From DASQFI01 sp963780895 (GTDB taxonomy: Bacteria > Acidobacteriota > Vicinamibacteria > Vicinamibacterales > SCN-69-37), in the NCBI GenBank assembly GCA_963780895.1, contig CAWAEG010000005.1, forward strand, positions 186,001 through 250,000: a stretch of DNA of 64,000 bases, read 5' to 3'. Below the pieces are notes generated by a model. The model was given only the letters and a program-made list of their open reading frames with translations. It was not told where the DNA came from and did no database searches. Positions 17,800 to 25,431 of this stretch are shown here, piece by piece. The stretch's first letter is position 1; each line of letters starts with the position of its first letter. Made by a program: the position numbers and the translations under genes.

Positions 17800-18091
17800 A
17801 GAGCGTTCACCACGAAGCTCACGAAGGCCACGAAGGAAAACCCGACAACCCGAGGGAACCAGTGACGCCCGCTGACCTGGCGGGCCCGGCTTCGCCGGGC
17901 CGCGATCAGTGAGAGGCAGCGACCCGACAAGACGATGAGATCAATGGGCGTCCGTCTTGTCGGTCGCTGCCTCTCACTGATCGCCTCGCCGCCGCAGGCG
18001 GCCGCCAGGTCAGCGTTTGTCGCGCTGATCCCACGCTCAGTTGTCGGGTTTTCCTTCGTGGCCTTCGTGTTCTTCGTGGTTCAAACGCTCT
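17800..18091. repeat. Long imperfect palindrome between convergent genes (about 290 bp)
   Basis: Outer arms pair 17800-17855 with about 18040-18091: AGAGCGTTCACCACGAAG against CTTCGTGG..AACGCTCT, including the ACGAAGGCCACGAAGG segment and GGAAAACCCGACAAC. Middle arms pair a GCTGACCTGG segment (17873-17882) with its complement around 18010. Inner arms pair 17903-17933 with 17953-17983 almost perfectly over 31 bp. It fills the 337-base gap (17773-18109) between the metallophosphoesterase gene and the ccm operon end; no gene is seen in the gap. The size and nesting suggest a MITE or REP-type mobile repeat rather than only a terminator. Confidence 0.85.
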
Positions 18092-18109
18092 GATGCTGGT
18101 CAGCAGGCA

Positions 18110-18274
18110 TCACTGACGCGTGGCGGCTGAAGCGTTCTTGCGGGCCTGGCGCTCTTCTCGCCGTTTCAACTCTGCGGCGTACGCATCGGTCGCCGCTCTC
18201 GATCCCAGGATCCAGCCGATCACCACGCCGACCAGCAGCACGGCCGGAATGAAGATGAAATGACTGGCGGGCAT
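18110..18274 (-). CDS. Small membrane protein at the end of the ccm operon
   Basis: 54 residues from ATG 18274. One hydrophobic segment (residues about 5-24, F-I-F-I-P-A-V-L-L-V-G-V-V-I-G-W-I-L-G) is followed by a strongly basic, Lys/Arg/Glu-rich tail, a type II single-span arrangement. It begins five bases after the ccmD-like stop, so it is the last gene of the operon. CcmD-type proteins are also small single-span proteins, so it may be a second Ccm accessory subunit. No family is recognised. Confidence 0.65.
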   Translation of the reverse strand: MPASHFIFIPAVLLVGVVIGWILGSRAATDAYAAELKRREERQARKNASAATRQ

Positions 18275-18279
18275 ATCCA

Positions 18280-18570
18280 CTAGCTGCGGCCACTCTCCCG
18301 GAGCCTGGCGTTCACTTCCGCAAGTTCCCGCTCGACGCGCCCGAGCTTTCTCCAGAGAAACAAGACATAGACGAGGAGCATCGTCCAGATCACGCCGTAC
18401 GCGATGAAGACGAGCGGCGTCGCCGGCAGGGTTTCCTGGCCGGGTGCGCCCGGCTTCACCGGGACGAATCCGCTGTCCTGAAATGCGATCGCGGCGGTGC
18501 CGCTCAACACGCGCGCGAACACCGCAAGAAGCAGCGTCCAACGCACTGACCGCCATCGGTTGCCCGGCAT
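18280..18570 (-). CDS. ccmD: CcmD-like small membrane protein
   Basis: 96 residues. An N-terminal signal-like hydrophobic stretch is followed by a second segment F-I-A-Y-G-V-I-W-T-M-L-L-V-Y-V-L-F-L-W at about residues 54-72, then a coiled, charged tail (K-L-G-R-V-E-R-E-L-A-E-V). Members of the CcmD family are short, with one membrane helix ending in a Tyr/Trp-rich segment and a charged tail that helps release holo-CcmE from CcmABC. Position directly downstream of ccmC supports the call. It is separated from ccmC by an 80-bp tandem repeat. Confidence 0.7.
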   Translation of the reverse strand: MPGNRWRSVRWTLLLAVFARVLSGTAAIAFQDSGFVPVKPGAPGQETLPATPLVFIAYGVIWTMLLVYVLFLWRKLGRVERELAEVNARLRESGRS

Positions 18571-18588
18571 CTCCCCTCTCTATCCTTT

Positions 18589-18746
18589 CTTGCTCGCGGG
18601 GCCCCACCCCCGCTCGCCCGCCCTGCGGTGCTCGCCAAGCCTCGCTCTCCTCGGGCGGTCAGTCTTTACTTGCTCGCGGGGCCCCACCCCCGCTCGCCCG
18701 CCCTGCGGCGCTCGCCAAGCCTCGCTCTCCTCGGGCGGTCAGTCTT
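18589..18746. repeat. Tandem direct repeat, period 80 bp, two copies
   Basis: Copy 1 starts at 18589 and copy 2 at 18669. They differ at one base within about 78 bases (GCGGTGCTCG against GCGGCGCTCG). The second copy runs into the last codons and stop of ccmC, so the first copy carries a duplicated stop-region sequence (GGTCAGTCTT). The unit is GC-rich with self-complementary pieces. There are no spacers of the CRISPR type. Confidence 0.9.
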
Positions 18747-19398
18747 CTAGTGCCAGAAACGCTTCGTCCAGCCTCGCGCGGCTCGACTCGAGCCGCGTGC
18801 GCAGCAGCAGGAGCGCCGCGTACAGGACGAAGAACGAATAAATGCACCAGATGAGGACGCTGCGCATCTCGGGCGGCAGTGTCCGGATCACGTCGGGCGT
18901 CGGGTGGATGGTGCGCCAGTAGTTCACCGACCAGTAGACGAACGGGACGAGAACCATCCCGAAGATGCCCGCGGCCGCGGCGAGCACTTCGGACCCCGGT
19001 CCGCCGAACTTCCGCAACAGCAGGTACGCGACGAAGACCATCCACATCACAAGGGTCATGACGAGCCTCGCGTCGCCCCACGTCCACCAGACACCCCAGG
19101 CTTTGCGCGCCCAGAGCGGACCCGTCACGAGCACCATCGCCCCGAAGAGCACCGCCAGCTCCGCCGCGGCGATCGCGACGTGGTCGGCCCGGCGGGTGCG
19201 GCGGATCAGGAAGATCGCGCTCGCGATGCCGCAGACGAACACCGACAGGAACGCCGTGAAGGCGGCCGGCACGTGGAAGTAGAAAATCTTCTGCACGAGG
19301 CCCATCGTCGATTCGTACGGCGCGGCGTCGATCATGAACGGCGCGCGGATGAACATCAGCGCGGCGATGACGAGCAGGAGCGGGACGAGAGGGGTCAT
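18739..19398 (-). CDS. ccmC: Cytochrome c maturation protein CcmC
   Basis: 219 residues with six hydrophobic segments. The tryptophan-rich haem-handling motif is present as A-W-G-V-W-W-T-W-G-D-A-R (consensus W-G-x-x-W-x-W-D), with periplasmic His residues in F-Y-F-H-V-P and I-H-P-T-P flanking it. CcmC loads haem onto CcmE at the outer face of the cytoplasmic membrane. It lies ten bases after ccmB. The last codons overlap the second unit of an 80-bp tandem repeat. Confidence 0.93.
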   Translation of the reverse strand: MTPLVPLLLVIAALMFIRAPFMIDAAPYESTMGLVQKIFYFHVPAAFTAFLSVFVCGIASAIFLIRRTRRADHVAIAAAELAVLFGAMVLVTGPLWARKAWGVWWTWGDARLVMTLVMWMVFVAYLLLRKFGGPGSEVLAAAAGIFGMVLVPFVYWSVNYWRTIHPTPDVIRTLPPEMRSVLIWCIYSFFVLYAALLLLRTRLESSRARLDEAFLALED

Positions 19399-19408
19399 GG
19401 CAGCAGGC

Positions 19409-20098
19409 TCATTCGCCCATGACCGGTCCGAACAGCCAGAGCGCGAGCGTCACGAAAACTGCATCAAAGAATACCAGCATCGTGAGCCACGCCTCCGCGA
19501 CGTCCAGGTTCGGCTCCACGGCGAAGATGGCAGCGGTGCCGCGAACACCCGCGATGATGACCGGGACAGCGATCGGATACAGCAGCACCGGCAGCAGCAC
19601 GTCGCGCGACTGCGCGCGCACCAGCATGGCGGCAAACAGCGTCCCCACCGCCGCGAAGCCGATCGTCCCCGTCGCGATGAGGCCCGCGAGCAGCCAGGGC
19701 GCGCGGCCGAGCGGCGCGGCGAACAGCAGGCCGATGACCGGAACGATGACGAGCTCGACGCCGATCATGAGGATCAGCAGCGCCATCAGCTTGCCGAGGT
19801 AGACGGCCGCGCGCTCCACCGGCGCGAGCAGCAGCGCGCGCAACGTCTCGGACTGGCGTTCGCGTTCGAACGCCCGGCCGAGCGCCAGTGTTCCGGAGAA
19901 CGCCACGGCCACCCACAGGATGCCGGCCGACGCGTCGGCGATCGGACGGCCCTCCACCACGAACGCGAAGGCGAAGACGAGCACGCACGCCATGGCGAAG
20001 AACAGCGTCGTATAGGCGATTTCCCGGTTGCGCGCTTCGACCCGAAGGTCCTTGCGCGCGATGAGCCAGGCGGCGCGCAGGACGCCGCTCATGTCCAT
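19409..20098 (-). CDS. ccmB: Haem exporter permease subunit CcmB
   Basis: 229 residues with six hydrophobic segments and the family features R-K-D-L-R-V-E-A-R near the N-terminus, A-F-E-R-E-R-Q-S-E-T-L-R in the cytoplasmic coupling loop and L-L-L-A-P-V. It forms the membrane part of the CcmAB ABC transporter that releases holo-CcmE from CcmC using ATP. Its start overlaps the ccmA end by ten bases. Confidence 0.92.
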   Translation of the reverse strand: MDMSGVLRAAWLIARKDLRVEARNREIAYTTLFFAMACVLVFAFAFVVEGRPIADASAGILWVAVAFSGTLALGRAFERERQSETLRALLLAPVERAAVYLGKLMALLILMIGVELVIVPVIGLLFAAPLGRAPWLLAGLIATGTIGFAAVGTLFAAMLVRAQSRDVLLPVLLYPIAVPVIIAGVRGTAAIFAVEPNLDVAEAWLTMLVFFDAVFVTLALWLFGPVMGE

Positions 20099-20820
20099 GA
20101 CTCCTGCAGCGACCGCCGGTACCGCTCGCGAATAGGTCCGCCGCCGTCGGGGATTTCTCTGGCGCGGCCGTCCCTGAGGCAGATCGCCCGATCGACCACG
20201 GCGTCGGCGCTCTCGAAGTCGTGCGTCGCCATCACGACGATCGCGCCGGACTCGCGGAGCTGCCGGAGCCGCGCCGTCAGCGCCGCGGCCGAATCGTCGT
20301 CGAGGCCCGTGAACGGCTCGTCCAGCAGGACGAGCCGCGGCCGATGCAGGAGCGCGCGCTCGAGCGCGAGCCGCTGACGCAATCCGCGTGAAAACGACGA
20401 GGCGCGATCGTGAGCGCGCGCGGCCAGACCCGCCGCCGAGAGCGCCGCGGCGACCGCCGCCGACAGCGTCGACGACGGCAGACCATACAGCCGGCCGAAG
20501 AACTCGAGGTTCTCGGACGCGGTGAGGTCCCCATAGAGAAACAGGTCGTGACCGAGCACGCCGATGCGCCGTCGAAGCGTATCGCCGAGCGCGGCCGGCG
20601 ATCGTTCGCCGAAGCGAATCTCCCCGGCCGACGGCTGCAGCAGCGTGGAAAACAGCGAGAGGAGCGTCGACTTGCCGGCGCCGTTCGGACCGAACAGGCC
20701 GACGATCTCGCCGGACTGACAGCGCACGTTCACGCGCGACAGCGCGCGCCGGCGTCCGAAATGGCGGGAGACCTCGCGCGCTTCGACCGATTCGAAGTCC
20801 ACGCCGGAAGGCACGCCCAA
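20089..20820 (-). CDS. ccmA: Haem exporter ATP-binding subunit CcmA
   Basis: 243 residues. The ABC motifs are Walker A G-P-N-G-A-G-K-S-T, a signature region F-S-R-G-L-R-Q-R (variant of L-S-G-G-Q), Walker B L-V-L-L-D-E-P-F-T-G-L-D and the switch H in A-T-H-D-F-E. CcmA powers the release of haem-loaded CcmE. It follows the unknown gene at 20823 by two bases and overlaps ccmB, so the operon order is conserved. Confidence 0.92.
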   Translation of the reverse strand: MGVPSGVDFESVEAREVSRHFGRRRALSRVNVRCQSGEIVGLFGPNGAGKSTLLSLFSTLLQPSAGEIRFGERSPAALGDTLRRRIGVLGHDLFLYGDLTASENLEFFGRLYGLPSSTLSAAVAAALSAAGLAARAHDRASSFSRGLRQRLALERALLHRPRLVLLDEPFTGLDDDSAAALTARLRQLRESGAIVVMATHDFESADAVVDRAICLRDGRAREIPDGGGPIRERYRRSLQESWT

Positions 20821-20822
20821 GC

Positions 20823-21848
20823 TTATGCCGCTCTGCGGCGGGGTGTGGGGGTGGCGGCTGCCCAGATGCCGGCGCCGATGAGGACCGAGGCCAGGCTCAA
20901 GGCGATGTAGCGCGGCCAGACGGGATGGTGCGGCAGACCCGAGATTTCAAGCTCCAGCGCTTGTCCCGCCGGAATCGCCGGCCCGCTCGCGACGATGAGC
21001 TGCTGACCCTGATCGGTGACCTCGCGCTTCTGCGCAATCCGCGCCGAGCGCACCTCGAGGCCGCCGATCTGGAGGACGATGATGTTCAGGTTCTGCAGGT
21101 TGGCCGGCCACGTCTGCACGATGTGCGCGGTATCCCGGGTGTAGGGCTGGTCGTACGCGGCGTGCACCATCGTCGGACCGGGCGCGAACGGACCGGTGAC
21201 GATGACCCGGTGCCCCTTCACGGTCGCCTGTTTGGACGATTCCTGGAGCAGCGTCAGTCCACGCGCATCGCGCGGCAAATCGAAGATCACCGGGCCGCCG
21301 GGATCGACCGGCGTCCGCGCGGTGTTGAGGATCTGGAGCACGTAGAAGACGTTCAGCTTGTCGTCGGCCATTTCCACGATCAGACGCGTCTCCGGGCCGA
21401 AGACGACGATGCCGGGCACGGCGGCCGACGTCGCAAGCCGGCGATCGTCCTCGGCGCGCTTCTCGAGCTCCGGGTCTGCCGCGACGAGGACGAACCGGAC
21501 GCCCGAATCACCGACCACGACCTCCTGCGACTCCAGGCGGACGCCGTCGATGACGGTCGCGGCCCGGACCTTCGCGCCGCGAGCCAGGCCCGCGACCTGC
21601 GCGCGGCCGGACGCGTCCGTTTTCGCCGTCCGGGCTTTGCCATCGACCAGGAACTGGACGGTCGCGTCGGGAATGTTCTTCTCGAAACCGCCGCGGATCA
21701 CACGAACCGAGATCGTGCCTGACGGGAGATCATCGGCGGGAAGAGGAACGCCCGCGATTTGCTTCGGATCCGGCATTTGAATCTGCGCCCCAACGACCGC
21801 CGGAAGACCGATCAGGACCGCGATCCCGAACGCACACAGACGTCTCAT
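20823..21848 (-). CDS. Secreted/membrane-anchored protein inside the ccm operon, function unknown
   Basis: 341 residues from ATG 21848, which overlaps the upstream stop (ATGA). A Sec signal peptide (A-V-L-I-G-L-P-A-V-V-G-A-Q) leads an exported protein. Residues about 45-115 form a carboxypeptidase-regulatory/Ig-like beta domain (G-T-I-S-V-R-V-I-R-G-G, T-D-A-S-G-R-A-Q-V). The C-terminus has one hydrophobic segment (P-R-Y-I-A-L-S-L-A-S-V-L-I-G-A-G-I-W-A) and a basic end, so it is likely anchored in the cytoplasmic membrane with its bulk in the periplasm. Tight spacing with ccmA and the zinc-ribbon gene suggests a role in cytochrome c assembly. No cysteine pair or haem motif is visible. Confidence 0.7.
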   Translation of the reverse strand: MRRLCAFGIAVLIGLPAVVGAQIQMPDPKQIAGVPLPADDLPSGTISVRVIRGGFEKNIPDATVQFLVDGKARTAKTDASGRAQVAGLARGAKVRAATVIDGVRLESQEVVVGDSGVRFVLVAADPELEKRAEDDRRLATSAAVPGIVVFGPETRLIVEMADDKLNVFYVLQILNTARTPVDPGGPVIFDLPRDARGLTLLQESSKQATVKGHRVIVTGPFAPGPTMVHAAYDQPYTRDTAHIVQTWPANLQNLNIIVLQIGGLEVRSARIAQKREVTDQGQQLIVASGPAIPAGQALELEISGLPHHPVWPRYIALSLASVLIGAGIWAAATPTPRRRAA

Positions 21849-22408
21849 CGTCGTCGGCTCTCCAACTTGTGGCCGCACTGTTTGCAGAACCTGGCGTCGG
21901 TGTCGTTAGCCGTTCCACATTCGGGGCACGTGCCCGCGGACGGACCAGCCGGTACATCAGCCACCGGCTCAGCAGGCCCCTCGATGACGGCGCGATCGAG
22001 GTCCTGCATCAGCGTCATCGCCTGCGCGCGCAGCCGCCCGCCGATGTCGTTGAAATCCGCTTCGCTCACCTTCCCCATCTGATGGTCGAATTCGAGCTCC
22101 TTGATCGACCGCAGTACCAGCGCCTTCTCGCGTTCGAGCTGCGCGCGGGCCCGGTCGGTGCGCGCGGCCGGCGGCCCGACCTGGCCGAACAGGCCGGCGA
22201 GCGCGTGATGAAACGCGACGCCGACGAGACCGGCGCAGACCACCGCGGCGCTGAGCAGCAGAAGCGCGACCGGATGCGTGTTCCGCGAAAGGATGACGGC
22301 GCCGGTGGCGCCGAGCATCGCCAACAGGATGTAGAACTGCCAGGGCTGGAACGCGGCGCGAGCCTTCGCGGCGGGCCGTTCAGTCGAGGTCTCGGAGCTC
22401 GTCGTCAA
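21845..22408 (-). CDS. Zinc-ribbon membrane protein in the ccm operon (CcmI-position protein)
   Basis: About 187 residues from TTG 22408; an earlier frame opening at 22471 would overlap ccmF by 92 bases. Two hydrophobic segments occur (W-Q-F-Y-I-L-L-A-M-L-G-A-T and A-L-L-L-L-S-A-A-V-V-C-A-G-L-V-G). An arginine/glutamate-rich helix R-E-K-A-L-V-L-R-S-I-K-E-L-E-F-D follows, as in the N-terminal part of CcmI. The C-terminus is a zinc ribbon, C-P-E-C-G-T-A-N then C-K-Q-C-G. It occupies the place of CcmI but has no TPR domain. It is coupled to ccmF-H upstream and to the next gene by ATGA overlap. Confidence 0.75.
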   Translation of the reverse strand: MTTSSETSTERPAAKARAAFQPWQFYILLAMLGATGAVILSRNTHPVALLLLSAAVVCAGLVGVAFHHALAGLFGQVGPPAARTDRARAQLEREKALVLRSIKELEFDHQMGKVSEADFNDIGGRLRAQAMTLMQDLDRAVIEGPAEPVADVPAGPSAGTCPECGTANDTDARFCKQCGHKLESRRR

Positions 22409-24860
22409 GCCGGTTCTCGAGGTCGGTCGCAGGAGTGGCCGGCGCCGGGGATTCGCCCGCGGCTGCGCCATCGTGACGCCGGGACCATCGCCAGGCGATG
22501 CTGCCGATCACGACGAACCCGATGCCGCCGACCGCGTACGGCAGGAACCAGGCCAGGCGGTTGAACCCGCGATCGATCGGGCGCGCGAGCACTTCCTGGC
22601 TTCCGTACTTGGCCACGAAGTGCGCCAGCACCTGATCCTGCGTCTTGCCCTCGCCCACCAGGCGCGCCACCTCTTCACGCATCTGGGCGGCCAGACTGCA
22701 CGTGCACTCGCCGATGCGCTTCCGTCCGCACGTACCGCACATGCAGACGATTTCACTCTGCAGATTGCGCTCGGTCGGCGACCGCGGCACCACCACGACC
22801 GTCTGCGGCAGCTCGACGTGCTGCGCGTGCAGCCGCGCCATGCCGCCCGCGAACACCATGAGGAAAATGAGCGACGTCGTGACCGCGCCCTGCGGAACGC
22901 GACTCGTCGCAAACGCGAACGTGCGCTCGGGCAGGAGACAAATGCCGGTGCCGAGAATCATCACGCCGATGCCGAACCAGATCCAGTTGATGAGCGGGTT
23001 CACCGTCACCTGCAGGATCGCCTTCATCGACTGCAGCTCGTAGCCCGCGAGGTTCACGTACAGGTCGTCGGCGAAGCTGCGCCGGATCGCGACCTCCGTC
23101 GTCGGCTCTTCTTCGCGGCCGCGGAAGAACCACCGCGCCGGGTACATCTGCCCGACCGGCTTGCCGTCACGTGAGGCTTCGACGTGCGCGGTTATCATCT
23201 GCTTCCGTCCGTCGTCGGTCACGCTGATGGTCTTGAACTGGACGACGTAGGGCGAAACCGCGACCTGTTGTCCCGGCTTCAGTTCCACCTGCTCTTCCCG
23301 CTTGAACCCGTTGCCGGCGAAGCCGAGGAAGATGAGGACGATGCCGAGGTGGACGACGTAGCCCCCGTACCGCCGGCGTGAACGCGCGAACAGACCGACC
23401 AGCGACGTGAAGAGATCGCTGCCGGTCGCACGGCGCCGCACCATCGCGCCGCGCACGAACTCCTGGAGAACCGTGACGGTCACGAACGCGCAGAGCGCGA
23501 AGCACAGGCCCGAAGCCCAGAAGTGCACGCCGAGCGCCGCGAGGGCCACGCCGGTGAGCACGCCCACGGTCACCGGCCACATGAACTGCTGGTAGAGATT
23601 CGCGACCGTCGAGCGCCGCCACGCGAGCAGTGGTCCCACGCCGGCGAGGAACAGCAGGATCAACCCGATCGGCGTCATCCACTGGTTGAAGAACGGCGCC
23701 GCGACCGTCAGCCGCTCGCCGCGGATGGCCTCGCTCAGCGTCGGGAACATCGTCGCGAAGACGACGAAGAACGCGCAGAACAGGAGAATCCAGTTGTTCA
23801 CCAGGAACGCCGCTTCGCGCGAAATCCACGAGTCGAGCTCGTTCCGGGCGCGCAGGAGCGGCAGCCGGTAGATCACCAGTCCGAAGCTCACCGTCAGGAG
23901 GAAAATCATGAAGACGGTGAACATCCAGGCGAGCTCGGGATCCTCGCCGAACGCGTGGACGGACGACACGACGCCCGACCGCGTCAGGAACGTGCCGAAG
24001 ATCGTGAGGAAGAACGTCACGATGACGAGCGTCACGTTCCAGACCTTCAGCATGCCGCGCCGCTCCTGCACCATCACGGAGTGCAGGAACGCCGTCGCCG
24101 TGAACCAGGGCAGCAGGGCGGCATTTTCGACCGGATCCCAGACCCAGTACCCACCCCAGCCGAGCTCTTCGTACGCCCAGAGCCCCCCGAGCGCGAGGCC
24201 CACCGTGAGCAGCAGCCACGCCGTCATCGTCCACGTCCGCACGGCGCGCAGCCACGAGTCGTCGAGCTGGCCGCTCGCGAGCGCGGCGATGCCGAACGCG
24301 AACGGGATGGTCATGCCGACGAAGCCGAGATACAGCAACGGCGGATGGATGGCCATGTAGAAGTTCTGGAGCAGCGGACTGAGGCCGTCGCCCGCCGCGG
24401 GCGCCGCCATCAAAAATGTCTCGAACGGATTGTTGTGAATGACGAGCAGGAACAGGAAGAACATCTGGACGACGGAGATGCACGCGACGACCCACGGCAT
24501 CAGCAGCCGGTACCGCTCGCGATTCACGTAGACCGCGATGCTCCCGAACACGGCGAGCAGCGTCGCCCAGAAGAGCAGCGACCCGTCGAGTCCTCCCCAG
24601 TACGACGTCAGCTTGTAGAACAGCGGCTGTTCCGCGTTCGAGGTGTTCTGGACGTACTTGATGCGGAAGTCGCCGATGACGAAGGCGTGCACCAGGATGG
24701 CCGACGCGACCAGGAGCATCGCCGTCACCGTGTGGAACAGGCCGGTGCCGCCTTCGATGAGCGATGGCCGCTGCCGCCGCGCGCCCGCGATCGAGGCCGC
24801 GAACGCACCGCTGGCCAGGACGAACGCGGCGAGGATCAGAAACGTGCCGAGTGAAGACAT
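22380..24860 (-). CDS. ccmF: CcmF-CcmH fusion: cytochrome c haem lyase
   Basis: 826 residues. Residues 1 to about 670 are CcmF, with about 14 hydrophobic segments and the haem-handling W-G-G-Y-W-V-W-D-P-V-E-N motif. Histidines of the membrane haem site occur in A-I-H-P-P-L-L-Y and others. From about residue 685 a CcmH domain follows without a stop: L-H-A-Q then S-E-I-V-C-M-C-G-T-C-G, with cysteines at 706, 708, 711, 719 and 721, the helical R-E-E-V-A-R-L-V and Y-G-S-Q-E-V-L, and a final membrane anchor. CcmH normally reduces the apocytochrome and is a separate gene; here both act as one haem-ligation polypeptide. Gene start ATG at 24860. Confidence 0.93.
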   Translation of the reverse strand: MSSLGTFLILAAFVLASGAFAASIAGARRQRPSLIEGGTGLFHTVTAMLLVASAILVHAFVIGDFRIKYVQNTSNAEQPLFYKLTSYWGGLDGSLLFWATLLAVFGSIAVYVNRERYRLLMPWVVACISVVQMFFLFLLVIHNNPFETFLMAAPAAGDGLSPLLQNFYMAIHPPLLYLGFVGMTIPFAFGIAALASGQLDDSWLRAVRTWTMTAWLLLTVGLALGGLWAYEELGWGGYWVWDPVENAALLPWFTATAFLHSVMVQERRGMLKVWNVTLVIVTFFLTIFGTFLTRSGVVSSVHAFGEDPELAWMFTVFMIFLLTVSFGLVIYRLPLLRARNELDSWISREAAFLVNNWILLFCAFFVVFATMFPTLSEAIRGERLTVAAPFFNQWMTPIGLILLFLAGVGPLLAWRRSTVANLYQQFMWPVTVGVLTGVALAALGVHFWASGLCFALCAFVTVTVLQEFVRGAMVRRRATGSDLFTSLVGLFARSRRRYGGYVVHLGIVLIFLGFAGNGFKREEQVELKPGQQVAVSPYVVQFKTISVTDDGRKQMITAHVEASRDGKPVGQMYPARWFFRGREEEPTTEVAIRRSFADDLYVNLAGYELQSMKAILQVTVNPLINWIWFGIGVMILGTGICLLPERTFAFATSRVPQGAVTTSLIFLMVFAGGMARLHAQHVELPQTVVVVPRSPTERNLQSEIVCMCGTCGRKRIGECTCSLAAQMREEVARLVGEGKTQDQVLAHFVAKYGSQEVLARPIDRGFNRLAWFLPYAVGGIGFVVIGSIAWRWSRRHDGAAAGESPAPATPATDLENRLDDELRDLD

Positions 24861-25009
24861 GAAGAATCTGGAATCTGAAATCTAGAATCTGAAATCGCTC
24901 GAACGGCAATCCGGCAATCTGGGAATCTGAAATCTATCGAGAATCGGCAATCTATCGGGAATCCGGGATCGCTGATCTATTCGGCGATCGCCAATCTATC
25001 GGTAATCGT
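24861..25009. repeat. Degenerate short repeats between ccmE and ccmF
   Basis: About 150 bases made of imperfect repeats of GGAATCTGAAATCTA and GGCAATCTATC on the plus strand (for example 24867-24899, 24908-24941, 24944-24961, 24987-25010). The AT content is clearly above that of the flanking genes. It lies between the stop of ccmE and the start of ccmF and would be transcribed as a leader to ccmF-H. No gene is visible in it. Confidence 0.8.
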
Positions 25010-25396
25010 CTAGCGTTTGCCTTCTTCGTACTTCGACGGGCACTTGGCCATGATCTCGTCGGCCTGGAACCCCTGCGCCGAGAGCCGGCCGGTCAGGACC
25101 ACTTCCGATCCGTCCTTGAACGTGTCGGGCACGATGCCCGTGTACGTAGCCACAACGGCGAAGTCGTCCTTCGTCACCTGGAACTTGTAGTCGAGGCTGT
25201 CGGTGCGCTTCTGCAGGTTCGTGACGTAGCCGTGCAGCTTGAGCGGCTTTCCGTACCACTGGTCGGGGCTGACCATCACCTCGTCGACATGTTTGTAGAA
25301 CGCGGCGCTCTCGCGAACGGACATCGCGAGCAGGGCGGTCAGGGCACCGCCGATGACGACCACCGAAAGCAGAGCACGGACGGCGCGGGTCGACAT
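25010..25396 (-). CDS. ccmE: Haem chaperone CcmE, cysteine-type (C-x3-Y)
   Basis: 128 residues from ATG 25396 (an upstream in-frame TTG at 25435 would add 13). A signal anchor near the N-terminus (L-L-S-V-V-V-I-G-G-A-L-T-A-L-L) is followed by an OB-fold beta barrel (L-H-G-Y-V, V-V-A-T-Y-T-G, V-V-L-T-G-R). At the C-terminal haem-binding site the usual H-x3-Y is replaced by C-P-S-K-Y, that is C-x3-Y, after I-M-A-K. Holo-CcmE carries covalently bound haem from CcmC to CcmF. The Cys variant has been described in Desulfovibrio and archaea. It is the first gene of the ccm operon. Confidence 0.9.
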   Translation of the reverse strand: MSTRAVRALLSVVVIGGALTALLAMSVRESAAFYKHVDEVMVSPDQWYGKPLKLHGYVTNLQKRTDSLDYKFQVTKDDFAVVATYTGIVPDTFKDGSEVVLTGRLSAQGFQADEIMAKCPSKYEEGKR

Positions 25397-25431
25397 GATC
25401 TGCTTCAGAATACGACCCCTCAGGGGCCGAA

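Noticed and set aside
18589..18746. CRISPR-like array
   Set aside because: Only two nearly identical, directly adjacent units of 80 bases with no unique spacers; a simple tandem duplication.
19334..20377. A 347-codon plus-strand frame over ccmB and ccmA
   Set aside because: Antisense to two confident ccm genes and low-complexity.
23523..24854. A 443-codon frame on the plus strand over ccmF
   Set aside because: It is the mirror of ccmF-H, full of Arg, Glu, His and Gln runs, with no recognisable domain.
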